Both the position numbers and the translations under genes were made by a program. The notes beneath the pieces were generated by a model. The model was not told the DNA's origin, did no database searches, and saw only the letters and a program-made list of their open reading frames with translations. From NCBI GenBank assembly GCA_000467715.1, contig AJFK01000216.1, positions 1 through 64,000 on the forward strand: a DNA stretch of 64,000 bases. The letters run 5' to 3'. Source of the DNA: Hysterium pulicare CBS 123377 (lineage: Eukaryota; Ascomycota; Dothideomycetes; Hysteriales; Hysteriaceae). Below, piece after piece: positions 11,505 through 21,985 of this stretch; position 1 is the first letter of the stretch; each line of letters opens with the position of its first letter.

Positions 11505-13829
11505 CTATTGCTGGAACTTCCTAACCCGCCTAACCGTATTCAGCTCCTTCAACTTCCCAATCTCCTCCCCAGTAGTAACCCACGGCGGCAACTTAACCGC
11601 CGGTTCAGGGATCGAGATGCCAAACCCTGTAACACCACCCTCGTCACCAGCGACCCACACGCCCGCATCTCCATCTAACTCTGCATCATCGTCTCCATTA
11701 TCAGCACCTTCTTTCCACCTCCTGTGTTCACGCTGCCGCTCGGAGAGATCGAAGTACGGGTCTTCGGTGTATGCCCATTCGGGATGCTCGCAGCATCCGA
11801 AGACGAAGACGAGGGTTTCGGGCGAGAGACCGTAGAGGCGTTCTTCGTGGGTTTTGGGGACTAGAATCTGGAGGATTTTCTGCTCGGGCCGGAAGCCGCG
11901 GATCAAGGCCGTGCAAACTAAGCTCGAGGTCCTGGGATCTAGAGGCTCGACCATTCCCCTGGCTCCTTTGTCGAAGTATGGGAGTCCGATATCCGGGGAT
12001 CGCGGGAGCTGTTGGTATTTTTGGTGGAGGGGGGCGGAGGTGGTGTGAATGATTTGGATGAGGGATCCGTTTAGCACTGTGAGGAGGTATTTTGGGTCGA
12101 CCCATTCGCAGAGCATGAGCATGCCGATGAAACCTTGGTGGTTGTTGGCTGCTGGTGGGTCGCCGTAGTAGATTTCCCAGGGAGCCATGCAGGAGAGCGG
12201 CTTGGTACTGTACGTCCGTTGTGGGAATTTCTCGTGTGTGAGGCCTGTGCTATGGAGATACGACATCATGTGCATACTTCGGAGCTCGGCGTCTCGACGC
12301 GACGTGTTGGAATTCTTGTTCGCGGGAATTGTGTATAGAACTGTGCTGATTCGTGCTGCGCGTTCTCTCACCACTTTCCTGAAGTCATTTCTAAGATCAC
12401 CTAGGTGTATAATGTGGGTTAGCGTTTGAAACCGGTCGATGGTTCTGAGCATAGTTTCTAAACCGGAAAGATGCTCCCAAGGTGGGGTATTGATGATGAG
12501 GGGAATTTCTGGAAGATCTCTATGTAGGGCGCAGTAGCGCTCAGAAAGGTCAGAGATGCAGGCGTAGAAATACTCTGCGTAGTCATCGAAGCCGCGGGGT
12601 GGTAGGGGATAGGAACATATGAGCTGATTTGTATTTGGAAGATTTGGTGGCGCGATAGGGGCAGGTTGAGTAAAGGACGGGCCAAGATTGAGTTCCTTGA
12701 CATGCACAAGAGAGATCTGGCCAGGCGGAGTATATTCAGGTGAGCTGGAGTTTAGGTCTAGGTAGAAGACTCCTGGAATGTTCAACCACTGCTGTTTCGC
12801 ATTGACTTCGATGATTTTGCGGCTTACGATAGCATTTGATAGCATGTTGGCAAAGGCGTTTTTGCCAGATTTCTTAGGACCGATGACCATGACTGCGGGA
12901 GTAAGGATACTCGGCAAGCAGATAGATTCGATGCGATTTAGCCAGTCCGGAGGGTACTCTACGGGAGCCAGAAATCTGTTGAAGTCATCATCCTTTGAGT
13001 GATGAATCTGTGTAATGAATGTTTAGCAATCGGATGCGCAATGTACGCCAAAATAAGCCAGGCGTTCAGAGAGCCATATCATGACAAGGGGAAACATTGA
13101 CTCGTGAGAACTTACTGCAGTGAAAGATCTTGCGTTTTTGTCCTTCGCTCTGAAATTCCAAATCTTAGAATAAAGTGGCGAAAGCTTTTCGAAAGATCTC
13201 ATGCCGTTGCCATCGCAGCTGAGGAACTGCACCTCGTTGTGCTTTTCAAGTCCAACTATCACGGGAATAGCCTGGGTCGATGTTGCGAAGACACGATATG
13301 TAGCAACGTCAGCATGTTCACCTCCTGCTTTAATGCGAGCGCCATTGATCGTGATAAGGCCTCGTAGGACTGCAAAGTCGTAGACGCCAATGTGCGTGAT
13401 CGACTCGCCAGACTTAAGTATCACTGTGATTTGCTGCTCGGAAGACGACTTGACACTTCCTGGCGAAGATTGCCAGGTACAGAGCTCGTAATGCAGATTT
13501 TTATCTTGCCCACGCTTGTTGATGGCACGTCTACTTCTTCGGAATTCGGCAGGATCTGCATACAATTCTGTGTCTGTATCATACTCAAGGTCTGATGTCG
13601 GTTTTGAAAACTCTTCTTCTTCTTGCGCATCATCGCCGGAATACAACCGTGTTATGCGAGCTCTTTGCAGTGCAACAGCTGCAAATGCACTCGTTGTTGG
13701 ATGGGTCCGCTCATATGAGGTTGAGTCTATCAACGATCAGCTGACCTTGTATGAAGTTATAGAAGATGAATACTGACCGCTATCAGGAGCGCTCGAGCTT
13801 TGAAGGTCATACCTCTTCCGCTTCGACAT
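11505..13829 (-). CDS. grc3: Grc3/Nol9-family polynucleotide kinase-like protein with altered active site
   Basis: Three exons on the minus strand: 13778-13829, 13116-13726 and 11505-13007 (introns of 51 and 108 bp); 721 aa. The start MSKRKRYDLQSSS follows the usual basic Grc3 N terminus. The family is seen from the central P-loop region, PEY-PPGQISLVHV, the LIINTP stretch, and the C-terminal block with HPEWAYTEDPY. Grc3 phosphorylates 5'-OH ends of ITS2 during 60S rRNA processing with Las1. Here the Walker A reads GPKKSGKN (residues 264-271), with Asn in place of Ser/Thr, and the usual LDLDPGQPEF substrate/Walker B stretch reads LDLNSSSPEY (304-313), losing the second Asp and the Gly-Gln. 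Kinase activity is therefore doubtful. It could be the only Grc3 or a diverged paralogue; this window cannot tell. It is divergent from RPA34.5 across 174 bp. Confidence 0.85.
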
Positions 13830-14003
13830 AGCTACACTTTCACGGCCTCTCTCCCCATGCAAACTCGGATTATTGTGACTGTGAGGTCAGAGTTAACCAA
13901 TGAATGGTGCTTTCCAAATTCGAATGCATGACTAAGCAAGGCTTTTACTAGTGGCTTGCGAGGCGGTCGGAACAATTCTGCCAAACTCTCTTAAATTTTT
14001 TGG
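13830..14003. promoter_or_regulatory. Compact divergent promoter, Grc3-like / RPA34.5
   Basis: Only 174 bp separate the two divergent start codons. Next to the RPA34.5 start lies AAATTTTTT (13993-14001), resembling the rRNA-processing element (RRPE, AAAATTTTT) known from yeast ribosome-biogenesis promoters. Its position three bases ahead of the ATG at 14004 is too close for a promoter of that start, which slightly favours a later RPA34.5 start (14046 or 14064). Co-regulation is inferred. Confidence 0.45.
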
Positions 14004-15450
14004 ATGGAACCTTCGAGGACCTGCACGCAATACGGGTTCCGGGTGATGGGGGAAAGCAACACAATGAAGAGGGCTCACATAACACCTGTGCCTTTACCAG
14101 GCTCGAAATCGAAGCCAGTCTCAAAACCAAAGCCAGTCGCAAAAGTTACACCGAAATCCAAGCAAAAACCGCCGAAACCCCAATCGCAGTCGCAATTGAG
14201 TACAGAATTTATAAGGAGCAGCGATGATGAGTCCGAGGAGGAACAGAGTAGAAAGGGCAAAAAAAGTAGCAAAAAGGCAAATCGAGAGGAGGTAGAAAAG
14301 ACGCCTGCAACGATTCCGAAACGTAACGGGCTTCCTACAAAGAGCGCGATTGAGAAGGATGGTGAAGCAAGTGGCGAGGAGCTTGTGAATGGCAGGAAGG
14401 GTGCGGAATCCGAGAGCTCAGAAGCTAGTGACGACGAGAGTGCAAAGAGCGTTGACTATCCACAGCAAAGTGACGTAGAAAATGTGAGCCAGGAGAATTC
14501 GAGCGAGAGCGGAAGTGAGAGCGAGGGGGAAAGTTCAAGTGAAGACGAAGAGAGTGAAGAGGGAGCCGAGCCTAATTCGGGGACTGCACAAGTGTATGTC
14601 ATAGTCATCCAAGGTTCAATTGATCCCATCACTAATAGTATCCGTAGTCAATCGGCTACTTCACGATCCCAAACCGTCCGATTGCGTCCTACTCAGCCTT
14701 TTGAACCACCTCCAGATTTCCAATCCGTCCCAAAGAACACAAACTCTTCGTCCAAAGTTTCAAAAGTCTTCAACGACTCTAAGAGAAAGCAAATATTTCA
14801 CATAACTGCCCCCGCTGACGTGCCCCTGACGAATCTAAAAGAGTTGGTAGCGGAGGACATTCTCAGCGGCAAGGCTGTGTTAAATCACGAAGGCATTGAC
14901 TATGGCTTTGCACTCGACGAAGAAGTCAACGAACAGACGGGACAACTCATAATCCCAACAACGAATGGCTATAAATCTGGTAGGTACCACCACAATGTTC
15001 TTTGGATATGTGTCTGATAGTTTCGTAGTTAGCAAAGTACTTGAGACTGTCCATTTACAACAGATTGTGGAACTCCTGAACCTCAGCGAAAAGCAAGCCG
15101 ACCGAAATATCCGATCAGCTGCTGCAGCTTCAGTTACAACCAGATCACTCAAGACACCTCGACCTCAGCCCAAAGGCCTCCGCATGCGTTTTATTCCATC
15201 TGGATTTGGCAATAATGACCCGGGGAAGATAGGATCGTCAGATAGCGAAATTGAAATGCCGATCAACCCTGCGCCTATATTGCTAAATGGTGCAGGCCGC
15301 CACAAAAAGTCCGAAAAGCGTAGGTATGAGGAGACAAATGGAGCCGAAAGATCAGATTCTCCGACAAAGAAATCGAAGAAGTCGAAAAGCTCCGAAGACG
15401 TGAAGAGAAAGAAAGAAAAGAAGGAACGCGAAAAGTCGAAGCTCAGATGA
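14004..15450 (+). CDS. rpa34: RNA polymerase I subunit RPA34.5-like protein
   Basis: Three exons, 14004-14593, 14648-14979 and 15029-15450; 447 aa. The 54-bp first intron (GTATGT, CTAAT branch) is stop-free and divisible by three; the second is 49 bp. The N-terminal third is Lys-rich then Ser/Glu-acidic, the middle (about residues 245-335) matches the A34.5 dimerisation region (IFHITAPADVPLTNLKEL, then VLETVHLQQIVELLNLSE), and the tail is strongly basic (KKSKKSKSSEDVKRKKEKK), as expected for a nucleolar Pol I subunit that pairs with A49 and aids initiation and elongation. In-frame ATGs at 14046 and 14064 are possible starts; the latter begins MKRAHITPVPLPGSK, which looks like a natural N terminus. 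It shares a divergent promoter with the Grc3-family gene, another rRNA factor. Confidence 0.82.
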
Positions 15451-16374
15451 GAGCCTATATGAAATCGAGGATAGTGATACCCAAGTTGTCACAAGTTGGC
15501 ATACGTTATTTGGACGATTCGGTTGCCGCACTCCTTTCACGAGCTACGACGACGAGCCTCTTATACGATATTATCCGAAGGTAGACCCGACCATCATCTC
15601 GGGCCCAAATAGGGATTGGGACTTAGACTCTCGTAGAGCAGAACGCCTAGATGCGTATGGTGTTTATGAGGAAACTGCATGGATAGTGGCGTAAATGGAT
15701 GTAGTCTATCAAGACTGACTGCGCGTGTTCACTCGAGCGTATTTCATAGGAAGCATTATCGTATCGTTCCGGCATAGCATAGCATCGTCACAAGTAGGGC
15801 TGACAAGCATGATGTATATTTATTGTAGATGCACTCGGTATCTTGGTTGCTGAAAGAAGCCGAGCATAGTTGAATTCTATGGCTGTAACAATCGTCCAAG
15901 AGGTTCAAGGTCATTATCGATAAGAGGTGAAGCAAGCGACCGCTCGGAGGATTTGATGAAACGTTTCCGACGGCCTTAGCGTGTGGCTCCCGAACTCCTG
16001 GAAGGCGCATGACGGTGTTTGGCAATCGGTGATGGACCTGCCAAAAGTTTGGGGCCTGACAGCCTCCCCCACGACCATTGCTTTGCTTCACTTCACTGCC
16101 GCCCCTCGGTAATGCCTCCGCATCTCTTATAACGCCCGGTCCTCTCGTCCGCCTTGAGTTCCCGCAAATCGGCCCGTGCAACGTTGACGGGTAAACAACC
16201 GAGTTCACGCCAATCCCGGTCAGTGTTTGCATCCTGACGCGACACAACATCTCCACCAACCCATTGTTCGCTCACCCACTGCCCTATATTCATCTACTAA
16301 CATGCTCAAAAACAGGCCTGTATATACCTAACAACGACGCGACTCATCTCCACGCCCTGCACAACCTCGATTAC
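15451..16374. other. Intergenic with 5' UTR intron end of apsB
   Basis: No gene seen. At 16295-16315 the plus strand carries TACTAAC followed by an acceptor AACAG, the 3' end of a typical fungal intron. As the next in-frame ATG is at 16375, this is most likely an intron in the 5' UTR of the apsB gene; its donor cannot be fixed from sequence alone. A coding upstream exon is not excluded. Confidence 0.5.
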
Positions 16375-19300
16375 ATGCCACCGACCGACAATTCTCCACC
16401 GACAACCGCTCGGAAAGCGCCTGAATCGCCGCCTAACCAACCCACTCCTACGCCTTCGTCTAACACTTCCGCCCATGGACCCAGCATGTCTGATCATTTG
16501 CAAGAGTCTGAGGACGTCCGGTCTTTCGATCAGCCGGATGAGGAGCTTCCGCCTTTGCCCACCGATGAAGATGACAGCTTCCTCCAACCATTGGGAGATA
16601 GCCACATGACCAGCGATGGAAGTGTCTTGATAGATCGAGAAATGAAGCGCAAATTGATGGACATCGAATCGAGCTTCCTACCCGAACCCTCGATTCATGT
16701 AGAAGCGGCGCCACCAAATGGAGTGGACGATACATACTTGTTTGGCGGGTCGCCGGGAAACACAAGACCACACTCGCAACTTTCAGAGCACAAACCTGCG
16801 TCGGCGAGAGCCCTGACTCCTGAGCAGTCTCAAGACCTCCCAGTTGAAGACTCATCACTTCTTACAAACTCGCCTCCTACCCCCGCCGATGCATATAAGA
16901 CTCCTGCTGTCAGGCGCCAGGAACTGAATACTGAAGCAGGTCATGATATCGATTCAGAATCTTTGATTGAGGGAACATCAACATCAGAGCCGTTGCCGTC
17001 GTCTCCCTCCGCAAGAGCCGCAGAACGGAATTTGTCCCGGATAACGTCGAATCCCAACCTTATCGACACATCTGCTGAATTTCCCGGGGAAGCCACGGCG
17101 CAGCCTATCGAACAAGAACGGAGGGGAAATGAAGGAACGGACGATTCCAAGCGTCCGACGTCTAGCGCATCTACAATAAAGGCTCCCGACTTCACACCCT
17201 TTGAGGGAGACTCATCATTTACCGAGGATCACGATCTGAGCCTTGAAAATATCTCTGTCCCCACAACCTCTGCACCCACGACAGCAACAAAGATAAGCAA
17301 ACGACCGAGTTTCCTGCAGCATAGACACGCGAGCCAGCGATCATCACTTTCGTCATTTACAAATCACTCCGATGTGTCAGGAGAAGGCGGAAGTGACGTA
17401 ACCATGGGAGCAGACTATGCCTTACAAAGTGGAGGTGCAGCCCCGAATTCACACAGCCAAAGCCGTTCTAGTTTGGGTTTGTCGAGACTGCCCAGTCTCG
17501 GTAGTATTGCGTCCTCCGTTTCGGGATACAGTGATTCAAACCCTCCATGGGATCGAACAAGGAGCGTTAGCGGAACTTCGCTGACGGCAGGAATGTTGGC
17601 TGAGAACAATCTGGAGCGACTTGAAGAGGAGCGACCGAATTCAACAACGCCCCCCGCTACACCCCGTGCCCCGGGTGCCAAACCGGTCGGACCGACCGAT
17701 ACAGTCATTGCCAGGCATGTACGGGATATTCGTGTTCCCGATACCATTGCTCGAGAGTATCGTGAGAGGCACCTAAGGTCGCCCGATAGGCGACAGACGC
17801 CCTTTCAAAGCCGCAATAAGCACAATCTCACTCTTAAGGAACAGAATAGCAAGATCGACAAACTCAGCAAGGAAAACTTCGATCTGAAGTTAAAGATACA
17901 TTTCCTTGACCAGGCTCTTCAAAATCGATCTGATGAGGGAGTTAAGGAGATGATCTCGAAAAATGTGCAGCTCCAAACGGACCTCGCCAACGAAAAGAAG
18001 GAGAACCAGACCCTGCGACGGAAGGTCAGAGATTTGGAACGTAAGATAAAAGCTCAAGAGGATGGCGTGGCTGGGTCACGAGAGACGGGCAGTGGCTCGG
18101 AAGAAGAGAAAAGCGACCAATCTTCGAGACAAGCTGAAATGGAAGAAGAGATCACATGGCTCAGAGAGAGGCTTGAAACTACAGAAACCTTGGTCGAGAA
18201 ACTCCGAGAGGAGAGTCTGGCTAAAGAAGTAGAGAAGAGACGAATGGCCGAATATATCAAGTCCATGGGCGAGCGAAATAACTCTGAGCCTGCAGCAGGT
18301 GTCAACGAAGCTATGGGTATGTGGAAAGAAGATCTTGACGACGAACGCGCGCGACGTGAACAAGCCGAAGCAGAAGCTGAAAGACTTCGTGAAGAGGTCC
18401 ACCAGTTGAAAGAACAGAATCAGAATCAGAACCACAATCAGAACCACAATCAACAATCCACCAGTAGCCACAACATCCGGAACATCTATAATATCACTCG
18501 GCGCAACCTAACCACCTCATACACAACTCGCTCAAATTCTGGATCAGACATCAACGAGCAAGCTGCAACGATGAGCGGAACAAGCAGCACATTAGTCGAA
18601 CAGCTACGTACTGAAAATGCCGAGCTGAGACGTGACCTCGGCGCTCAAACGTCGATGCTCACGTCACGTAATCGGGAACGAGAACGCCTGCAGCAAGAAA
18701 TAGAAAACTTGAAACTTACAGCCCGTAGAGGGGATGTGGGATCAGTTGCTGGGGACAGCATCTTTGAGAGATCAATATCGCGCGCCCATAATCGATCAGT
18801 CTCAAGAGCTAGCGGAAGAACTGGGGCTACTCAAATCAGTGATGCCGAACGGGACGATTATGAGAGCAAATGCGCTGCTCTTCGTGATGAGGTGTCTCAG
18901 ACAAAACTTGTTAATCAAGACCTTGAGAGGGAGCTCAATGGACATCTAAACATCTTGGAGGATACAGAGAAGGACTTGGAAGAGCTGAAGAAGGAATTCG
19001 AACTTCAGACGGAAGACCTTCAACAATTGCAGGCCGAACGAGACGAGGCACTGGAAGCGTTGCAAGATAAGGAACAAGAATGTGAGAAGTTGAGAGAGGA
19101 GGCGATCAGCACCATCGAGAGGCTGGAAGATGAAATTGAGCAAAAGGAACAGGATCGTAATCGTCTGGTTACTGAGCTTGAAAATCAGAACGAGGATTTT
19201 ACTGCTCTGCAACAGGAAATGAAGAACGTCAGCGAAAGCCTTTTACAGCTTGAAGACGATCGCGAGGCGAACCTCCGGAAGATCCAGAATCTCGAGCAAG

Positions 19301-21048
19301 AGCTCGATGATGCTAATCGAGAACTAGAAGCGCTCGACAAGCGGTTGGCGGAAGAAAAGTCCAAGAACGAGAGGCTAGACATCCAGCTTGAATCTTGCCA
19401 AGGCGAGATTGCATTCTTACGGGAGGAACAAGAGGGCGACAAGATCAAGATTGGTGAACTGGAGTCTGCTCTCAACACCGCACAAACCACGATTATAGAC
19501 GAGAAAGAACGTTTCCGCGATCTAGAAGACCGCCTTTCGGAAGAGCGTAGACAACGCGAAATTCTCGACAGCCAAGAAAAGGAAGAACTCCAGAAAGTTC
19601 TCAATGACCTGAACCTGCAAACTTCCAAAGCCAAGGACGAGGTCCGACGTCTCCGGAAGAGTCTCTCCTCAAAAGAAGTTGAAGCAACCACCTGGAAGCA
19701 ACGACTTGACGAGCTGGAGAGTAATCTCCGCGAAGCACTCGGCAACCTCAACGGCACCAGGTCCTCCCTCCTTAAGGTACAGCCCAATTTACTTATTTCT
19801 CTCTCACCCAAATATATACTTATCACCATCATTCAGGATATTACTAAGCTACAGCGGGACCTGGACTCCACTATCCAAGAGCTCGATCTCACAAAGAATG
19901 AACTCACAGAGAAGGACCGCCTCCTGCGTAATCGCGATGCGTTGCTCGAGAGCGCAGGGCTGGAGTCTAGGAGGCTGTCAGACCTGCTCGAACGCGAGCG
20001 GCAAGCCCGTCGTCATGACCAGATTACATTCGAAAATGTTAAGCGCGGTCATCAATCTGTTACGAAGACTGTTCAACAACATGAGACCCGCGTGGTAGAG
20101 CTCGAAACGGCCCGAGGCCACGACAGGCAAAAGCTCGTGAGCCTGGAGAGACAGTACAAGGAACAGTTGCTGGAGCGCAACAATCTCCTTCTCGCTCTCT
20201 GGCACCGCCTTTCTACCCTCTGTGGCGCCGAATGGGCACGCTCGAATACCCTCATCAATGGCGAGATCCCCTCCGTCGAACTCATCGCCCGTAACTTGGC
20301 CGGCTTCAACAAGAATATGATTCTAGCTGTCAAGACCGTTGAGAACATTGTCGGCAATTTCCGCCAGAGGATCAGGATGATTGAAAAAGATCTCTGGAAA
20401 GACTATCAAACCCTCGAGCACACACTAGACGTGCGAGTCAAGCGACTCGATCAACTCGAAAAGACCATCTTAGCACAGCGGCAGAGTATCGGCCGACCAT
20501 CAACCATCCGCGGCGGCGTAGTAGATACCGGTTCTACAGCCGAAGTGCAAAAACTGCGCAGCGAGAACAAGACTCTGAAAACAGAGATCCAAGTCCTCCG
20601 CCAGACGTCAACCACAAACACCAAGACGACGGAAGACTTTTCCACAAACCAGCGCTCCCCAACCGCCTCTTCCAAACGTGCAAGCGTCGCTCATACCCTC
20701 CTCCGTCATCACACCACCTCAGCCATCGAAACCCTCGCCGCGCAACAAGATCGGGAGCGAGAATCTCCGTACCCGCCGACCGCCGGCCTGCAACCCTCAG
20801 AACAGCGCTGGATCCACAGACTCAAGGAGCTAGAACGGAGACTGAAGGCCGAACGGGAAGCGAGGCTTCTGGATCGTAGTGGAGCGAGGAAGAGGCTGGA
20901 GGAGAGTTCGGCGGAAAAGGAGGAATTGAGAATGTTGCTTGAGCGGGAGAAAGAGAGGAGGGAGATTGAAGGGGTGAGATCTGGGTCTGTGGCGGGGGGC
21001 AGTTTGAATGGGAGGGAGTTGGGGAGTGGGACTGCCAGTGTGGAGTAG
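16375..21048 (+). CDS. apsB: ApsB/Mto1-type gamma-tubulin complex tether (CM1 coiled-coil protein)
   Basis: Two exons, 16375-19776 and 19837-21048; 1537 aa. The 60-bp intron (GTACAG...TTCAG) is stop-free and in frame. The N-terminal 450 residues are disordered, rich in Ser, Thr and Pro. Residues about 485-545 carry the CM1 (Cnn_1N) motif, LTLKEQNSKIDKLSKENFDL then LKIHFLDQAL, which binds and activates the gamma-tubulin complex. Long heptad coiled coils follow to about residue 1350, broken by a short Gln/Asn-rich stretch. Near the C terminus, about 1455-1490, QRWIHRLKELERRLKAERE resembles the Mto2-binding segment. Such proteins nucleate microtubules at spindle pole bodies, septa and other sites and guide nuclear distribution in hyphae. 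The ATG at 16375 is the first in the frame, downstream of a likely 5' UTR intron. Confidence 0.87.
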   Translation: MPPTDNSPPTTARKAPESPPNQPTPTPSSNTSAHGPSMSDHLQESEDVRSFDQPDEELPPLPTDEDDSFLQPLGDSHMTSDGSVLIDREMKRKLMDIESSFLPEPSIHVEAAPPNGVDDTYLFGGSPGNTRPHSQLSEHKPASARALTPEQSQDLPVEDSSLLTNSPPTPADAYKTPAVRRQELNTEAGHDIDSESLIEGTSTSEPLPSSPSARAAERNLSRITSNPNLIDTSAEFPGEATAQPIEQERRGNEGTDDSKRPTSSASTIKAPDFTPFEGDSSFTEDHDLSLENISVPTTSAPTTATKISKRPSFLQHRHASQRSSLSSFTNHSDVSGEGGSDVTMGADYALQSGGAAPNSHSQSRSSLGLSRLPSLGSIASSVSGYSDSNPPWDRTRSVSGTSLTAGMLAENNLERLEEERPNSTTPPATPRAPGAKPVGPTDTVIARHVRDIRVPDTIAREYRERHLRSPDRRQTPFQSRNKHNLTLKEQNSKIDKLSKENFDLKLKIHFLDQALQNRSDEGVKEMISKNVQLQTDLANEKKENQTLRRKVRDLERKIKAQEDGVAGSRETGSGSEEEKSDQSSRQAEMEEEITWLRERLETTETLVEKLREESLAKEVEKRRMAEYIKSMGERNNSEPAAGVNEAMGMWKEDLDDERARREQAEAEAERLREEVHQLKEQNQNQNHNQNHNQQSTSSHNIRNIYNITRRNLTTSYTTRSNSGSDINEQAATMSGTSSTLVEQLRTENAELRRDLGAQTSMLTSRNRERERLQQEIENLKLTARRGDVGSVAGDSIFERSISRAHNRSVSRASGRTGATQISDAERDDYESKCAALRDEVSQTKLVNQDLERELNGHLNILEDTEKDLEELKKEFELQTEDLQQLQAERDEALEALQDKEQECEKLREEAISTIERLEDEIEQKEQDRNRLVTELENQNEDFTALQQEMKNVSESLLQLEDDREANLRKIQNLEQELDDANRELEALDKRLAEEKSKNERLDIQLESCQGEIAFLREEQEGDKIKIGELESALNTAQTTIIDEKERFRDLEDRLSEERRQREILDSQEKEELQKVLNDLNLQTSKAKDEVRRLRKSLSSKEVEATTWKQRLDELESNLREALGNLNGTRSSLLKVQPNLLISLSPKYILITIIQDITKLQRDLDSTIQELDLTKNELTEKDRLLRNRDALLESAGLESRRLSDLLERERQARRHDQITFENVKRGHQSVTKTVQQHETRVVELETARGHDRQKLVSLERQYKEQLLERNNLLLALWHRLSTLCGAEWARSNTLINGEIPSVELIARNLAGFNKNMILAVKTVENIVGNFRQRIRMIEKDLWKDYQTLEHTLDVRVKRLDQLEKTILAQRQSIGRPSTIRGGVVDTGSTAEVQKLRSENKTLKTEIQVLRQTSTTNTKTTEDFSTNQRSPTASSKRASVAHTLLRHHTTSAIETLAAQQDRERESPYPPTAGLQPSEQRWIHRLKELERRLKAEREARLLDRSGARKRLEESSAEKEELRMLLEREKERREIEGVRSGSVAGGSLNGRELGSGTASVE

Positions 21049-21985
21049 AGAGATAAAGTTTCTCTCTCTCTTTCTTTTCTTGTCATTGTACTACTATTCG
21101 GACTTCCGGGCTGGCTGTATGTATGTATTTGTAGCACCAGGGCTGGATGGTTCTGGTTTGGACGGCGTCTGGCGCTTTTATGGGTCTTCCTGAGTCTGCT
21201 TCGCGTGTAGGATCCTTATTGGGAATCTTATGGGACATCTTTGTCGGGTTAGCGACAATGGTGGGAAAAGCTAGGTAGAGTCAGTCAAGTGTACAGGGAG
21301 ATCTCCACATGGGCTGGACTGGGCTGGGGTATGGGAGACATAGGTATCCTAAATACTTCAGTGATCATGTTAAGGCAGTTCCCTGGTTGTGGGTCTCATC
21401 GTGGAACTTATGATTTCGTGATTGAGGGAGGGTACTAAACTTCGAAAGGTGTCAACGATAGAACATCTATGGTAGCTACGGGATAAGACTACTCGACATG
21501 ATCCCAGCACATCGGGGCAATATTGTGAAGTCTTTAAAGGGCAGATCTGTCCGGATATTGAGGTTCAAAACCATTCAGATTTTCACGTTTCTTAAGCCCC
21601 AGTCCTCAATCTCTCACTCATACATTGTTCTTATCTTCTACATCCTCGTCTTCCACACCTCCTCACCTTCACTCCACCACATTCTAGTGTTACTTCCGCC
21701 ATACATCCACATACATCTACGCCTCCAGACCATCCGTCGTTCACGCCTCTCTTCTTGCATATGTCCTTCCTCGTTCCGTCAACCGACCGTTACGTACACT
21801 TCATCGACGCATCAATTATACAGGAAGCTTGATACGTCGCTGAAGTCTCGCTCACTACACCACTCGATCGCCTTCACCTGCATTGCCATACCCGTGGGCA
21901 AGAGGGTCAGCGTTTGAGTCCATAGTCTGATGGGTGAGTAATCCAGTCCTTCTTGGAGCGATGCTTCATTCTCACCACAATCATC
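21049..21985. other. Intergenic; pyrimidine-rich leader
   Basis: About 21590-21730 is rich in C and T with CATC/ACAT runs, typical of a fungal promoter and 5' leader, and probably serves the coiled-coil gene that begins near 21986. No coding frame with splice support was found; the 139-codon frame at 21498-21917 is pyrimidine-driven. Confidence 0.45.

Noticed and set aside
18054-19832. Antisense frames up to 215 codons within apsB
   Set aside because: They mirror the coiled-coil codon bias (Glu/Gln/Leu) and give Ser/Arg/Phe-rich low-complexity text.
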